A stretch of 64,000 nt of DNA from Methylumidiphilus sp963753955 (GCA_963753955.1 CAVWEM010000005.1:62001-126000), one strand, 5' to 3'; counted from the first letter of the stretch, positions 1-11,433 are shown. Made by a program: numbers and translations. The notes: generated by a model not told the origin, from the letters alone.

Positions 1-369
1 ATGCACGGCGAGGAAATCGCCCTTGGCCCCGGCAAGGCCGATTTGTTGGAAGCCATCACCCGCACCGGTTCCATCTCGGCAGCGGGCAAAAGCATGGACA
101 TGAGCTATCGCCGTGCCTGGATGTTGGTGGACGTGATGAATCGCTGCTTCAAAAGCCCCTTGGTGGAGACGGCGAAGGGCGGCAGCCACGGTGGCGGGGC
201 ATGGTTGACGCCGCTGGGCAAGGAGGTGTTGGCCCATTACCGCATCATGGATGGGGCGGCGAAGCAGGTGGCGCTGGCTTATTTGGGCTTGTTCGAGAAT
301 CTCATGGGTGACAAGCCCCCTGACCCTGCTCCTCAAAGAATCGACCTGCCTGCCGAATCCACGGGATGA
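1..369 (+). CDS. ModE-like winged-helix regulator, 5' end probably outside window
   Basis: The 122-residue frame matches the N-terminal DNA-binding domain of ModE, which regulates molybdate-linked genes. The signature is GPGKADLLEAI, then TGSISAAGK and MSYRRAWMLVDVMN, then a glycine-rich wing (GGSHGGG) and LTPLGKEVL. Family members usually have 10-20 more residues before the GPGK motif, so the ATG at base 1 is probably internal and the true start lies upstream. There is no C-terminal molybdate-binding (MOP) domain, so this is the short HTH-only type. Its target cannot be read from the sequence; the next genes concern sulfite reduction. Confidence 0.75.
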   Translation: MHGEEIALGPGKADLLEAITRTGSISAAGKSMDMSYRRAWMLVDVMNRCFKSPLVETAKGGSHGGGAWLTPLGKEVLAHYRIMDGAAKQVALAYLGLFENLMGDKPPDPAPQRIDLPAESTG

Positions 370-547
370 GTGTTTCTCTGCGGACAATTATGCCGGGATT
401 CCGCAGCAACGGACTTCCCGCTTGGCTCCGGCTTAAGCTGCGCGGACAGCGTTTTCCATTCTTGTCTACCTGTGCTATTTTGCGGGCTTAGTTTTCCATG
501 TCCTGCAGAAGGCTAACCTAGCCGCATTCTTCCATCGCAAACCAGCC

Positions 548-2191
<1,644 letters not shown>

Positions 2192-2205
<14 letters not shown>

Positions 2206-2663
2206 AGACGGAATTATTGTCGCCGATGATGTCCGGCACTTGGCCGATGACGAAGCGCCGGTGGAAGGCCGCTACACGGTTTCCCTGGAACGTTGGAAGA
2301 CGGAAAAGGACAGCCTGGCAGCGGCAGGTGTGCGCCTGCGCGGCGAAAACGCGGTGGCGGAGATCGCCGCCGACCTGCCGCTCATGGATCTGGTTGTGGT
2401 GGAATTCCCCACGCTGGCCGACGGACGCGGTTTCTCCCATGCGCGTTTGTTGCGCGACCGTTATGGCTACACGGGGGAAATCCGCGCACACGGCGGTTTC
2501 ATCCGCGACCAGATTTATTTCCTTGCTCGCGTCGGTGTGAATGCCTTCGAGCCTGAGGAAGGACGCACCGTTGGAAAACCTATTGCCGGCTTTGACCGAA
2601 TTCACTGTCAACTATCAGGCTGCCGCCGACCATCGCCAGCCGCTTTACCGTAGGCGCGGGTAA
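2192..2663 (+). CDS. DUF934 family protein, partner of sulfite reductase, 3' frameshift
   Basis: This is a small cytoplasmic protein of the DUF934 family, which is regularly found next to cysI and is thought to assist sulfite reduction. Visible signature: DLVVVEFPTLADGRGFSHARLL followed by GYTGEIRAHGGFIRDQIYFLARVGVNAFE. The start ATG lies inside the end of cysI, so translation is probably coupled. As read, the frame ends at 2653 with an atypical tail. A shift near 2577 instead gives LLPALTEFTVNYQAAADH and a tail ending PLYRRRG with a TAA at 2661-2663, which is the usual family C-terminus. I take 2663 as the true end. Confidence 0.75.
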
Positions 2664-2784
2664 GGCGGATTGCAAAGGGGCATAGACGCTCCTAGGATTG
2701 CGGCTTGCCGGGGCCAAGGCTGGTAAAATATCCGCCATCGCGCCGCCGGGCGGCGCTCCCGCTGATTGAAAGAGGTAGATTAGG

Positions 2785-4895
2785 ATGGCTGTGTTTACCA
2801 GTTTGTTGCATGTCGATTGCCCCGCCGATCTCGATTGCGGGGCTTCTGGCAAAAATCCGGCGTTCCAAGTGATTTTCTGCGCCGACGGGGAGATTCCTTT
2901 CCCCCAGGTCATCATCCACGGCCAGGGCATGCAAAAGCTCATCAATGGCGAGGCCATCCGTTTGAAGGGCCATGTGGCTGGGGAATGGGCTTATGTCGCT
3001 TCGGTGCCGGCGGCTTGTTGGGGCCGGGCATCGTCAGCATCCAGGTGGAGGGTTGCCGCAAGGCCGACCTCAGCCAGGCGGGAGGCGGCGATTGGATCAA
3101 GGTTTACCACCGGTTACAGTTGTCCGGCCCAGCCCAGTCGAAGCCGCCACACCACGCGGGTGGGGATGTGAAGATCTACTTCGGCATCCACAAGCACATG
3201 CACCAGCCTTATTACAATACCACCGACCGCTATTACTGGGACGGTGAGAAGGATGCCATCTTCGGTTCGCGGGCTGGCAATTACACCGATTTCGTGCCGG
3301 CCGCCGTCCGCCAATACATCGAAGGTGGCCTGCCCCATGCCGGGATGTCCAGCAGTTGGAGCGGTTCTTTGATCGAGCAGCTTGAGCGCTGCTCGATTGA
3401 AGGCTTGTGCGGCGGGCGTTTTGTCGGCTGGAACGGTGAATTGCGTGCCGTCGCCCATGAGAAAACCAGCCTGGGCAATCCGCGCCTGTCTTTTTCCGGC
3501 TTCGGCTTTTTCCATCCGCTGATGCCCTTGATCCCGGCCCGCGACACCGTCCGGCAAATCGCCTGGCATCGGGGCATCGTCCGCGAGGTGTTTGGCGTGG
3601 AGGCATCCACGGTGCTGTTTCCGCCGGAGACCGCTTTCCATGTGCGGATGATTCCGGCCTTGGTCGAGGCTGGTGTGACGGCGGTGATTTACGACTCCAT
3701 CCACCGTTTCCGTGCCTGCGAGTTTTACCCCTATGCCGGCATGGGCGAGGGCATGTTGCCGCCCAATCCGGCGGAGCAGACCAACCCGGCGGTGCATGAT
3801 TGGCTGAAGCTGCACAACATCTGGGCGGGGTCGAAGATTTCGCCTTCGTTGCTGCGCCCCGAATATGTGGTCTACGAAGACCCGGACGGCCAGCGCCACC
3901 AGATCGTCGCCGTACCTGCCGAGCGCTACATCGGCAACGAAGACGCCCGTGGCGGTTTCGGCGCGTTGCAATACCCGGCGGTGCTGGGCCAAGTTTACGG
4001 GCAGGTGGTGGAAAGCGGCAATTATGACCCCAAGCACCCGCCGTTTTTCCTGCTGCATTCCGACGGTGACAACCATGGCGGCGGGGCGGACAGCTATTAC
4101 AAGGACAACACCCGCAGACTGGTGGAATGGTTGAGGGAAGATCCTCGCTTCGAGTTGACCACGGTCGAGGATTATTTGCAGCGTTTTCCGCCCGACCCGG
4201 CGAACACTGTGCATATCGAGCCGGGTTCCTGGGCGGGAGCGGACAATGGCGATCCGCAATTCATGAAGTGGTTCAGTCGGTATGACCAGCCTTATTCGCC
4301 GGATCTGAACTCCTGGGCGGTGCTGACTGCGTTCCAGAACATCGTGCATAGCCTGGAGGACAGCGAGCCGGACCATCCTCGATTGGGCGACGCGATCCGT
4401 TTGTTGTTGACCGCAGAGACCAGTTGCTATTGGTATTGGACTGGCCAGGACGTATGGGACGCGCAGGTCACGAGTGCGGCCAACAAAGCTTACGCGGAAT
4501 TGGGCGGGGCGATCCGCGCCTTGGCCGATGCGGGCCATGACCGCACGGGGCCGACGATTTTTCCGCCCTGGGTGACGCCGGAGAATCCGGGTGGGCAGAA
4601 ATGGGGCCAGGGTTGCTTGGTTAACGCGCCGCGTGAAGGCGTCGCGCACACTTTCGTTTACGATGTGTGCGGCCTTGTGTCTGTGAGCCTGGTGCTGCGC
4701 AGCGCCGAAGGTGAAAGCCGTTTGGCCATGCGCAACCATGGTGCCTATCCGTCAAAAACCGGAGCATCTGTCACCGCCGATTATTTCACTGCCGATCTTC
4801 CTGTCGGCGCGGGCAATGTGCGCTATTACATTGAGGCTGAGGATACTCGCGGCAACGTTTCCCGTAGCGCATTGGAGCGCATTTATCTCGTTTAG
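2785..4895 (+). CDS. Glycoside hydrolase family 57 protein, frameshift near the N-terminus
   Basis: This is a probable GH57 enzyme (alpha-amylase or glucanotransferase class) acting on alpha-glucans. The first 75 or so residues are read from the ATG at 2785 (MAVFTSLLHVDC). A shift near 3010 then leads into the long frame that runs to 4895. The catalytic part opens with IHKHMHQPYYN, typical of the GH57 first strand, and continues with FPPETAFHVRMIPALVEAGV and LHSDGDNHGGG, which would carry the acid residues. The last 90 or so residues look like a beta-sandwich (VRYYIEAEDTRGNVSRS). No signal peptide is visible. A role in glycogen turnover is an inference from the family; no other glycogen gene is adjacent. 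Confidence 0.72.
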
Positions 4896-4963
4896 AAATA
4901 AACGGTCGGGGGAGCGCAGTTGCTCTGCCCGGCCACCTGAATAATCTGCCTTCCATATCCCGA

Positions 4964-5860
4964 TCAATCTAACTTCTCCACCCCGTTTTCAGTCAACAGG
5001 AACGCCCCGGCGATGCCATTGTCCTCGCCGTTGGGAAAGTCCCAATGCTCCCGTGCGCGGACTATGGCAAATGCCCCCTCGGGTTTATGGCCTTCGTCAA
5101 ACACTTCTTTTAAGTTTTTCAAGGATGGGCAGAAATAGTCTAGGCATACGGTTGAGCGCAGTTCTAAGGGCAGTGCACAACCCATTTTTCCTTGATACAC
5201 GCAGGCGTTTTCGTAGGTTCTATTGCCTACATGTGAAAGGTATAAGTCAAGGATGTGGCGGGGGCGTAGTGAGGGTTGGGCTTCTATTACCCGGATTAGG
5301 GTCAACTCACTTAGATAAGCATGCTCGCCGCCGTGCAGGCAACACGCGCCCGCGCAGAGTGCGCAAGCGCCGCTTAAGAGTTTGGTTGCCTCGTGTGGGG
5401 CATTAGGCTGGATTTTCCCAGTGTATATCGTATTCGGCGAGGCGAAGACCGATGAAATCAACCAGTTTAAATTGTCCCGGAAAGCACGCTTTCGTCGTTC
5501 GGGAAGATTGGCTAGTCTTCTTGAGTTGCGAGGGATCGCGATCAGGGGATGTTTGTCGGCCCGGTAGCTTGGCATTTTCCCAATCCTGGCTTGCCAATAA
5601 GCCCGGTTTTCCGACTCTTCCTTATCCTGCGCAAGCTTGATCTTTTCCCTACGTTCCCGTTCCCGCTGGATATGTTCGCGTATGTGACGAGATTTAAATT
5701 CAAAGAATTTCGCATAAGCAAAGGTCGGCATTTTGCCTTTTTGAGCCACGATAAAATGGCAGTCCGAGCGAAAACAAACTGAATCCTCCGTTCTACAGTG
5801 AAGCGGTATGTCGCCGCCACAGACCACACAGCTTGTAGGCATCATAATCGTTTCGCCCAT
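4964..5860 (-). CDS. Cysteine-rich hypothetical protein with YkgJ-like metal-binding cluster
   Basis: 298 residues that I cannot assign to a characterised gene. The N-terminus carries a CVVCGG knuckle plus further cysteines (HCRTEDSVCFRSDCH), suggesting a zinc ribbon. A charged helical stretch follows (REHIQRERERREKIK). The C-terminal half has CALCAGACC, then CVYQGKMGCAL and TVCLDYFC, an arrangement like the YkgJ/UPF0153 putative Fe-S or zinc-binding domain. It is 48 bases downstream of the lipoprotein cytochrome gene on the same strand and could be co-transcribed with it. Confidence 0.6.
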   Translation of the reverse strand: MGETIMMPTSCVVCGGDIPLHCRTEDSVCFRSDCHFIVAQKGKMPTFAYAKFFEFKSRHIREHIQRERERREKIKLAQDKEESENRAYWQARIGKMPSYRADKHPLIAIPRNSRRLANLPERRKRAFRDNLNWLISSVFASPNTIYTGKIQPNAPHEATKLLSGACALCAGACCLHGGEHAYLSELTLIRVIEAQPSLRPRHILDLYLSHVGNRTYENACVYQGKMGCALPLELRSTVCLDYFCPSLKNLKEVFDEGHKPEGAFAIVRAREHWDFPNGEDNGIAGAFLLTENGVEKLD

Positions 5861-5908
5861 TCAAATGGGTAGCAAGGCAGTAATACATTTGCTTGAAGCA
5901 AAGCTGGC

Positions 5909-6256
5909 TCATTGTAGAGCCTTGATCTTGATTTCCATGAAATACAATGCGTCGCTGACGTTCTGGCTTGTGAGCGCAGGATACCCGCCCTTCGCTGGCA
6001 TCCCTAAGAAACCGTTTTTTGCATGATCCTTCAGGACGGCGGACCACAGGTGGGTGCGCAAATCCCAGTCATCCGCCTCGTCCAATTGCGGGGCTTCGTT
6101 GTCGGTATTTTGATGGCACTGGGCGCAAAACACGTCAAATACCCGCCCGCCTCTCGCGAAGTCGGGTTTTTGCTCAGGTTCGCGCTTCGCGCCGGAGCAT
6201 CCGCCCAAGGCCAACAGGCAGAGCGCAGCCAATAGAAACCAAGTGTTTGTTTTCAT
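5909..6256 (-). CDS. Small c-type cytochrome lipoprotein
   Basis: 115 residues with a lipoprotein signal peptide: hydrophobic core LLAALCLLALG, then the lipobox LGGC, giving Cys about residue 20. A single heme c site follows (CAQCH), with methionine in the GMPAKGGYPALTSQNV segment as the likely sixth ligand. The layout matches class I cytochromes (cytochrome c5-like) anchored to the periplasmic side of a membrane. Redox partners are not identifiable. The same-strand gene downstream is the Cys-rich protein. Confidence 0.8.
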   Translation of the reverse strand: MKTNTWFLLAALCLLALGGCSGAKREPEQKPDFARGGRVFDVFCAQCHQNTDNEAPQLDEADDWDLRTHLWSAVLKDHAKNGFLGMPAKGGYPALTSQNVSDALYFMEIKIKALQ

Positions 6257-6354
6257 GCCATATGTTCCTTTTTCAAATTCATTGTTTTACCTCCCCTCTC
6301 CCAGCGGGAGAGGGGTTGGGGGAGAGGGAGCTTCTGTACATATATTAGCAACTC

Positions 6355-7506
6355 TTAAGCCCCTAGCATCCCCGCCGCCAGCCGGGCCAGTTTGGCGGAG
6401 CCGCCGCCCCCGCCCAGCAGCGCTTTCACTTCGCCCAGATCCTCCCTGATCCGTTCCGCGTAAGCTGGATCTTCGATGATCTTGCCGATCTCCCCGGCGA
6501 TGTTTTCGGCGTGGGCCTCATGCTGGATGAATTCGCGGACGATGCCTTGCCCTGCGAGGATGTTGGGCAGGCCGATGAACTTGATGCTGATGAGCCAACG
6601 GCCCAGCCAGTAGGTCAATGGGGCGACTTGGTAAATGATCGCCATCGGAACGCCAGACAAGGCGACTTCCAGCGTGGCGGTGCCGGAGACGGTGATGACC
6701 GCGTCGCAGCATTGCAACACGTCGTAATTGCGGCCCTGGATGGCTTTGACGGCCACCGGGCATTGGGCCAGATAAGGCTTGAGCATGTCATCCGTCACCG
6801 AAGACGCCTGGTTGAGGACGAATTGGGCGTTAGGGAAGCGCCGGGCCAGCAATTCCACGGATGCCAGGATCACCGGCAACAGCCGCTTGATCTCATTGGC
6901 CCGGCTGCCCGGCAGCAGACCGATGATGGGGCCGGGTTCGCCCAAGCCAAATTCCTGCATAGCTTCGGCCTTGCTGACGCTAGGCATGGTTTTTCCGGCC
7001 AAAGGATGGCCGACGTAGGTGACGGGGATGTGGTGGGCCTCGTAAAACGGCACCTCGAACGGGAAGATCACCGCCATGTGATCCACTGCCTCGCCATATT
7101 GCTTCACACGGCCCGGACGCCACGCCCACACCTGCGGGCTGACATAGAACAGCACTTTCACGCCAGAGGCCTTTGCGGCGCGGGCGAGGCGGAAGTTGAA
7201 TTCCTTGTAGTCTACGCAAATGAGCAAATCGGGCTTTTCCTCGCTGGCGATGGCTTTCATCTGTTCCAAGGCGCGGCGGATTTCGCCGTAATGCTTGATG
7301 ACCTCCACCGTGCCGATGACCGCGATGGACGTGGAGTCGTAGCGGATCTCCACCCCCGCCTCGCGCATCTTCGCCCCGCCCATGCCGATGGCTTTGACAT
7401 CGGGGATAAGTTTTTGCAATTCCTTAAACAGGCTGGCGGCGTGCTGGTCGCCGGAGGCTTCGCCTGCGGAGAGCATGATGAGGGGGAGGGCATCCAAAGG
7501 TTTCAT
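6355..7506 (-). CDS. lpxB: Lipid-A-disaccharide synthase
   Basis: A GT19 glycosyltransferase that joins lipid X to UDP-2,3-diacylglucosamine to make the lipid A disaccharide at the inner membrane. Signature blocks: MLSAGEASGDQHAASL at the N-terminus, GIGMGG-like KAIGMGGAKM, FYVSPQVWAWRPGRVKQ, YVGHPL and LLPGSRANEIKRLLP, and near the C-terminus ALSGVPMAIIYQVAPLTYW with GLPNILAGQ. About 383 residues, normal for LpxB. I prefer the ATG at 7506, which overlaps the TGA of the upstream patatin-like gene as ATGA; an ATG at 7512 is also in frame. Usual neighbours (lpxA, fabZ, rnhB) are absent. Confidence 0.93.
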   Translation of the reverse strand: MKPLDALPLIMLSAGEASGDQHAASLFKELQKLIPDVKAIGMGGAKMREAGVEIRYDSTSIAVIGTVEVIKHYGEIRRALEQMKAIASEEKPDLLICVDYKEFNFRLARAAKASGVKVLFYVSPQVWAWRPGRVKQYGEAVDHMAVIFPFEVPFYEAHHIPVTYVGHPLAGKTMPSVSKAEAMQEFGLGEPGPIIGLLPGSRANEIKRLLPVILASVELLARRFPNAQFVLNQASSVTDDMLKPYLAQCPVAVKAIQGRNYDVLQCCDAVITVSGTATLEVALSGVPMAIIYQVAPLTYWLGRWLISIKFIGLPNILAGQGIVREFIQHEAHAENIAGEIGKIIEDPAYAERIREDLGEVKALLGGGGGSAKLARLAAGMLGA

Positions 7507-9356
7507 TTGCATTCGTTAATTTGAGAGTTTTGGTGCTCGCCACGGAGTAGGGAGTGTATCAAGGCTTCCCCGAGCCGCTTTATTTCAGTGTGGTCTTCAA
7601 AGCACCAGCCTTTAGGCTGTTCAATATTAATGATATGATTTGCAGCTTGGGCTAGGAGTGTACTTTCCTCTTTTGAAATCAGATAATTTGTGTCAATTGC
7701 CTGTAAGCGAGGGTAAAGATTGCTGGGGTCAGGTAGCCTGAATTCGTCAGTTGATGACAATTGCGCAAGGCTAATAGGAAAATAATATATTTGAAACATG
7801 TCGGAGTGTAGGCTTTTTATTTTTTCAATCGCCATGCGTTCCGCACGGCGCTTATTGGTGAAATGTATCCGGTCAAGTGCCAGAAGACTGCGCCAGCGGA
7901 TAGGCAAGTCCAACTTCAGCGGAAAAAAACGATCCCAAAATGTGGCTTCTTCCGCGTCCGCATGAGGATAAAATGGGTCGTGTGTATCTGCATCGGCGTT
8001 GATGGCGAGGATTGCAATTTGCCGTTTTGTTTTTTGTCCGTCTGGTTCTTGTTTTCCGCAAGCGCTTGACTCTTTGGTCATGTACTCAATGGTTTCCATG
8101 ATCGTGGATAACCCCGAATTGTCATAAACCCCGCCATCGGCAATATGCAAAACGTCTTCTGATTTGTATATTGTTTGTTGTGGCAAGGATGCTGGACGAT
8201 AGCCAAATTTTCGCAGCTCCATAGGTTCCACCACAGGTGGAAAGGCGGCGCTTGCCATTGCGGCTAGAACGAGAGGAATTGTTTCTGGCGAACTATTAAT
8301 TTCCTCTAAAGTGGTAGCAGCTAAAGGTTTTAGTATTTTCAACCGCGTCTCTTGACTTTCGCGATTTTTGTCTTTGCGAACGTTATTAAGCCCGGCCTCA
8401 ACGTCTAGTCTTGCCGATTGACCAAAAAGTTGTTCTATTGGGAGGTGAACTATCCTTTGGGTGAATACAAAAGGCAATCCTGTTTCCAAAATTGTGGCAT
8501 TAAAATAAAAGCGGGGGTTTGGTGGTATTTCTGAAAGTTTTAAGCTTGCTGGTAATGCTGTCTCAGCGAGCCATTCAATGGGTGAAAAAGAACCATAAGG
8601 GAGTCTCTGCTTGTTATTGACCATTTGTAAATTAAGGCCACCTGCCAGCAAGTGCAAATAATTTATGTCTGTTCCAAAAGAAAGAATAGGCCCAAACAAG
8701 GAGATTGGATAGCCCAACCCTGTCACATAGCCTAAGTCTTCAGGCTTGTCCGCATACTCTGTGATTTCCTCAAAAACGTATTTTTTTGATCGGTTTTGAT
8801 CGTGGTATAACTTGTTAGTCTCTGCGACTTGATAAGCGTATAATGATCCTCCGCTGACTGTGGAAAAAGCGGCTATTTGATCAAACAATGGAGGCTGGTT
8901 TCCGCCTAGCGCAGCAACTTCAATATTGTATTTTTTCTCTAAAATAGCCATGGCGCTTGAAGCCAACGCCGATGCTCTGGCACCGCCTCCCGATATGGCT
9001 ACAAATAATAGAGTTTTTTTCTTGGCATCGTCATCACAGAGATCTTGAAGTGTGTCGAATTTTTTAAGATTGGGCTCAGTTTGCCCTACGGCCTTTTCTA
9101 AGGCTTCTTGACGCCGTGGCTTTAGGTTAGAGTTTGGTGTTTTATCGGTGAAAATCTGGCTCGCAATGCTTTCTAGTAGTTTCCTAGTTTCAGGGTCAAT
9201 GGCATCATTGGAGCGAAAAGCATAGTTTTTTAGGGTTATAGGAGACCTAATATCCGCCGCAATCAGGGATATCGTGGATACGCTTTTCTCAAAGACTGCG
9301 CAGCCACCGATAGAAATTGTTATTAAGGCTATGAAAAATATCAATACCCTGGTCAT
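7503..9356 (-). CDS. Patatin/cPLA2-like phospholipase lipoprotein
   Basis: 617 residues. The N-terminus is a lipoprotein signal (MTRVLIFFIALITISIGGC). The oxyanion-hole loop is AISGGGARASALASS, the nucleophile elbow is STVSGGSLYA, and the second catalytic residue is Asp in IADGGVYDNSG, so the serine-aspartate dyad of patatin-like lipases is complete. AMASAAFPPVVEPM is the conserved segment before the Asp. Family knowledge predicts lipid acyl hydrolase activity; the lipobox predicts membrane anchoring in the periplasm or outer membrane. Base composition is more AT-rich than in lpxB. The stop overlaps the lpxB start, so the two are probably translated together. Confidence 0.8.
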   Translation of the reverse strand: MTRVLIFFIALITISIGGCAVFEKSVSTISLIAADIRSPITLKNYAFRSNDAIDPETRKLLESIASQIFTDKTPNSNLKPRRQEALEKAVGQTEPNLKKFDTLQDLCDDDAKKKTLLFVAISGGGARASALASSAMAILEKKYNIEVAALGGNQPPLFDQIAAFSTVSGGSLYAYQVAETNKLYHDQNRSKKYVFEEITEYADKPEDLGYVTGLGYPISLFGPILSFGTDINYLHLLAGGLNLQMVNNKQRLPYGSFSPIEWLAETALPASLKLSEIPPNPRFYFNATILETGLPFVFTQRIVHLPIEQLFGQSARLDVEAGLNNVRKDKNRESQETRLKILKPLAATTLEEINSSPETIPLVLAAMASAAFPPVVEPMELRKFGYRPASLPQQTIYKSEDVLHIADGGVYDNSGLSTIMETIEYMTKESSACGKQEPDGQKTKRQIAILAINADADTHDPFYPHADAEEATFWDRFFPLKLDLPIRWRSLLALDRIHFTNKRRAERMAIEKIKSLHSDMFQIYYFPISLAQLSSTDEFRLPDPSNLYPRLQAIDTNYLISKEESTLLAQAANHIINIEQPKGWCFEDHTEIKRLGEALIHSLLRGEHQNSQINECK

Positions 9357-9449
9357 GCTCTTGCCTCGGTCATTTATTCTTTTACAATAGCCAACTCAAT
9401 CCGCATGAAGCGAAATGCGGAATTTCGTGGCTCCTAATTATCCCGGACT

Positions 9450-10058
9450 TCACTGCGCTTTGTCCGGACTACGATGGCTATGTTCGGAATTTAAAACCCT
9501 ATCATAAACCTCCCGCAACGCCAAGGCGCAACCGACAGTTTCCAAACCCACCACCCCGTCCAAGCCCGAGGTTTCCGTCAATATCCCAGAATCCCCCTGT
9601 CGCACATAGCGTTCGATGCGGGGTTTGTCTTGCGCCACCAGCAGATATTCGCGCAAGGAGGCGATTTTGCGGTAGGCGGCGAATTTGTCGCCCCGGTCAT
9701 AGGCTTCGGTGGAGGGAGGGAGGATTTCAATCAACACGGTGGGATTGAGCAGAATGTCCAAATGACCATCCTCGAATTCCGGCTTGCCGTACACCACGGC
9801 AACGTCGGGATAGTGATAACCCTTGGCTTCGGCTGCTTTCACGCGCATGTCGCTGGCATAGGCTTCGCAGGGTCGGCCTTTGAGTTGGTTTCTCAATTCT
9901 CCGGCAATATTGAAGCCGATCAGGTTATGCTCCCGGCTCGCGCCAGCCATGGCGAAAATCTGTCCATCGACAAATTCGCATTTGCCTTCCACAGAGCTTC
10001 TTTCCAAAGCCAGATATTCCTCTGGGGTATAACTTATTTTGGCGGGTATTGCGGACAT
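9450..10058 (-). CDS. Uma2 family (DUF820) endonuclease-fold protein
   Basis: 202 residues of the Uma2 family, a PD-(D/E)XK nuclease fold abundant in cyanobacteria and scattered in other bacteria. Markers: YTPEEYLALERSS, EFVDGQIFAMAGAS, the central VAVVYGKPEFEDG strand with candidate catalytic acids, VLIEILPPSTEAYDRGDKFAAYRKI, and LREYLLVAQDKPRIERYVRQ. The normal VEVLSPST motif appears as IEILPPST. Its biological role is unknown. It lies 28 bases behind the JAMM peptidase gene on the same strand. Confidence 0.8.
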   Translation of the reverse strand: MSAIPAKISYTPEEYLALERSSVEGKCEFVDGQIFAMAGASREHNLIGFNIAGELRNQLKGRPCEAYASDMRVKAAEAKGYHYPDVAVVYGKPEFEDGHLDILLNPTVLIEILPPSTEAYDRGDKFAAYRKIASLREYLLVAQDKPRIERYVRQGDSGILTETSGLDGVVGLETVGCALALREVYDRVLNSEHSHRSPDKAQ

Positions 10059-10086
10059 CGGGAAACCTTGGTTTGTTTATCGGCCA

Positions 10087-10509
10087 TCATTCGGCCTTCA
10101 GCAATAATGTGACTTCAGCAACCGACTTGTCTTCGCCAATCCGAAAGCCCCGCATTTCCAGCACACCCTTGGTGTCCAGGGAAATCACCAGATATAAGGC
10201 ATCCGGATAAACCGCTTCGGCCAAATCCGTTGGCGAGGGTTCTGCCGGGGCGGCGGGGTGGGAATGGAAAATGGCGAACAACTCTTCGCCATTTTCGCGG
10301 ATCTGGCGCATGGCCTGGATTTGGCCTGCTGGATCGAGTTGGAAGCGGACTTGCGGGGTGGCGGCGGCGTTGGCGACCGGGTGGCAGGAATGTGGGATGC
10401 CGTCTCTCGCCCCGATGAGTCCACAAACTTCCCGTTCCGGGGAGGATTGGGCGTGGTGGAGGATCTGGTTGACCAAGGCGCGGGGCAGTTCGATTTCGTT
10501 CGCTGGCAT
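10087..10509 (-). CDS. M67 (JAMM/MPN) family metallopeptidase
   Basis: 140 residues with a complete JAMM zinc site: Glu in REVCGLIGA, the HSHP motif in FAIFHSHPAAPAEPS, and the downstream S...D residues (SPTDLAEAVYPDALYLVIS). Bacterial members often sit beside moeB/thiF-like E1 enzymes or sulfur-carrier proteins and cleave C-terminal fusions from them. No such partner is next to this copy; the neighbour is prmC, 81 bases upstream on the same strand. Confidence 0.85.
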   Translation of the reverse strand: MPANEIELPRALVNQILHHAQSSPEREVCGLIGARDGIPHSCHPVANAAATPQVRFQLDPAGQIQAMRQIRENGEELFAIFHSHPAAPAEPSPTDLAEAVYPDALYLVISLDTKGVLEMRGFRIGEDKSVAEVTLLLKAE

Positions 10510-10590
10510 GGCTGGGACTCAGTGGAAAAGTGGGGGGCGGTATGGCGGCATTTTACCCGTTCCTGTGTGCCGCGTGGGAACGCTTTGGCA

Positions 10591-11433
10591 TTAACCCTTG
10601 CGTCCGCCGCTGACCCTCTTATGGCCTTGCAAATCCGGGAAGCTCCCGACTTCCATGTATCCCGCCGTCCGCAACAATTCCTGCGCCGCTTCCGCTTGGG
10701 CGTGACCGTGCTCGAACAGCAGCCAGGCATCGGGTTCGAGGTGTTCCAGGGCCTGCCAGACAATGCGGCGGATTGCGTCCAGGCCATCGGGGCCGGAGGT
10801 GAGGGCCAGCAGCGGCTCGAAGCGCACATCGCCCAGTCCCAGGTGCGGGTCGTCGGCGGCGATGTAGGGGGGGTTGCTGAGGATGAGGTCGAAGCGTTCG
10901 GAGGAGGGCAGGGCGGCGAACCAGTCACTTTGGATAAAGCGGATGCTGTTTGCGGCCAGCCGTACGGCGTTTTGCCCGGCGATTCGCAGCGCATCCAGGC
11001 TTAGATCCAAGGCGGTGACGGTGGCGTCGGGCAGTTCCAGGGCGAGGGTGATGGCGACGGCACCGCTGCCGGTGCCTAGGTCGGCGATGTTTGCGGCTAG
11101 CCTTGCCGGGATGCGTTCCAGCGCCAGTTCGATGAGCAATTCGGTTTCCGGGCGGGGGATCAGCACCTCAGGGGTGACGAGGAATTCCCGTGACCAGAAT
11201 TCGCGGCGGCCGGTAAGGTGGGCGATAGGTCGGCCTTGCAGGCGTTGTTCCAGCAGGTGTTGGAAAGCGGTTTCTTCTCTGCCGGTGAGCGGTTTTTCAG
11301 GCCAGGCACGGAAGTGGGTACGCGGCTTGCCGGTGGCGAGTGCGAGCAGGACTTCCGCGTCGAGGCGGGGGCTGTCGGAGGCTTCGCCGAGTTTTGCGGT
11401 GGCGGCAAGGAGGCTGGCTGCGATAGTGTTCAA
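10591..11433 (-). CDS. prmC: Release factor glutamine methyltransferase
   Basis: PrmC/HemK methylates the glutamine of the GGQ motif of RF1 and RF2. The 280 residues contain the helical N-terminal domain (SPRLDAEVLLALATGKPRT, then RPIAHLTGRREFWS and VLIPRPETELLIELA). The SAM-binding motif is IADLGTGSGAVAITLA and the NPPY active-site motif lies in LILSNPPYIAADD. The start is TTG at 11431-11433, overlapping the mfd TGA (11430-11432), so the gene is coupled to mfd. Here prfA is not the upstream neighbour, unlike in E. coli. Confidence 0.92.
   Translation of the reverse strand: MNTIAASLLAATAKLGEASDSPRLDAEVLLALATGKPRTHFRAWPEKPLTGREETAFQHLLEQRLQGRPIAHLTGRREFWSREFLVTPEVLIPRPETELLIELALERIPARLAANIADLGTGSGAVAITLALELPDATVTALDLSLDALRIAGQNAVRLAANSIRFIQSDWFAALPSSERFDLILSNPPYIAADDPHLGLGDVRFEPLLALTSGPDGLDAIRRIVWQALEHLEPDAWLLFEHGHAQAEAAQELLRTAGYMEVGSFPDLQGHKRVSGGRKG

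Noticed and set aside
366..491. 41-residue frame overlapping the ModE-like stop (ATGA)
   Set aside because: No ribosome site of its own, no family resemblance, and low-complexity basic content; likely chance.
2817..3015. The N-terminal 65 residues of the long frame ending at 4895
   Set aside because: They are a shadow of the true N-terminus read from 2785 in another frame; the switch is near 3010.
3114..4739. 541-residue minus-strand open frame
   Set aside because: Antisense shadow of the GH57 gene, Arg/His-rich with no motif.
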